Source: Candidatus Saccharimonadales bacterium (GTDB taxonomy: Bacteria > Patescibacteriota > Saccharimonadia > Saccharimonadales > Saccharimonadaceae). Taken from it: DNA of 5,411 nt. The notes below the pieces were generated by a model, which was given only the letters and a program-made list of their open reading frames with translations, did not search any database and was not told where the DNA came from. Of this stretch, positions 5,069-5,411 are shown in pieces. A program made the translations under genes and the position numbers. The DNA lies in assembly GCA_030145955.1 (NCBI GenBank), contig JASLCR010000056.1, positions 1 to 5,411 of the forward strand, written 5' to 3'. Position 1 is the first letter of the stretch. Each line of letters begins with the position of its first letter.

Positions 5069-5411
5069 ATGGCAGATTTTGACCGAAGTAAGCCTCACGT
5101 TAACGTTGGTACTATGGGCCACGTTGACCACGGTAAAACAACGCTAACAGCAGCAATCACTCACGTGCTTGCTAAGAAGCTTCCAAGCGACGTCAACGTT
5201 CCTCGTAACTACGAAGACATTGACAACGCTCCAGAAGAGAAGGCACGTGGTATTACCATTGCGTCATCTCACCAGGAATACGAGTCAGAAGCTCGTCACT
5301 ACGCTCACGTGGACATGCCAGGACACGCTGACTACGTTAAGAATATGATCACTGGTGCTGCTCAGGTTGACGGTGCAATCCTCGTGGTTGCTGCAACTGA
5401 CGGTCCACTTC
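5069..5411 (+). CDS. tuf: Elongation factor Tu (EF-Tu), 3'-partial
   Basis: EF-Tu is the GTPase that delivers aminoacyl-tRNA to the ribosomal A site. The first 114 residues of about 400 are present before the window ends. Visible elements are the conserved N-terminus SKPHVNVGT (7-15), P-loop GHVDHGKT (17-24) with His21, switch I with ARGIT (59-63), and G3 DMPGH (82-86) with the GTPase-activating His86, followed by ADYVKNMITGAAQ. Met83 stands where many bacteria have Cys (DCPGH), and Met16 where Ile is usual; both look tolerable. The ATG is preceded by AAGGAG (5052-5057) with an 11-base spacer, longer than typical, and matches the family's usual N-terminus. NKCD (G4) and domains 2 and 3 lie beyond the window. 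It has its own promoter and a long leader, and is separated from fusA by two genes. Confidence 0.97.
   Translation, partial: MADFDRSKPHVNVGTMGHVDHGKTTLTAAITHVLAKKLPSDVNVPRNYEDIDNAPEEKARGITIASSHQEYESEARHYAHVDMPGHADYVKNMITGAAQVDGAILVVAATDGPL

Noticed and set aside
1..5411. CRISPR array, insertion sequence, or alternative genetic code
   Set aside because: No spaced direct repeats, transposase or terminal inverted repeats were seen, and no in-frame TGA occurs in the intact genes.

Overview
The window reads as ordinary chromosomal DNA of a bacterium using the standard genetic code (tryptophan is TGG, glycine is GGN, and no in-frame TGA occurs in the intact genes). The EF-G and EF-Tu sequences, a short single-polypeptide NADH dehydrogenase and the lack of other respiratory genes nearby suggest a Patescibacteria/CPR member, most likely Saccharibacteria (TM7). 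This is an impression from recognised sequence style and was not tested by any search.

Layout, all on the + strand. (1) Positions 2-582 hold the 3' part of an unrecognised acidic protein whose reading frame breaks near 293-296; the second half continues in the -1 frame to a TAG at 580. (2) fusA (680-2773) encodes complete elongation factor EF-G, with a promoter upstream and a strong hairpin terminator at 2795-2820. (3) Positions 2882-3646 encode a five-helix membrane protein with no recognised family, followed by its own terminator (3667-3692). (4) A short tRNA-Gly-like 5' half and an overlapping extended -10 promoter lie at 3698-3728, followed by a type II NADH:quinone oxidoreductase-like flavoprotein (3762-4949). 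(5) A promoter, a leader hairpin and the start of tuf (EF-Tu) run off the right edge.

fusA and tuf are the last two genes of the classical str operon (rpsL-rpsG-fusA-tuf). Here they are pulled apart by about 2.3 kb holding two unrelated, separately promoted genes linked to the membrane. EF-G and EF-Tu serve translation elongation. The flavoprotein would oxidise NADH and pass electrons to a membrane quinone or other acceptor; no oxidase is visible in the window. Nothing shows that the membrane protein and the flavoprotein work together.

No undescribed multi-gene system is evident. The points most worth a second look are the altered guanine-recognition motifs of EF-G (NKIN instead of NKxD, and no Ser-Ala in G5), a 6-bp duplication in its switch I region, the tRNA-like remnant used as promoter DNA, the frameshifted first gene, and the similar extended -10 elements before all four downstream genes. 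No stretch over 300 bases lacks a gene.
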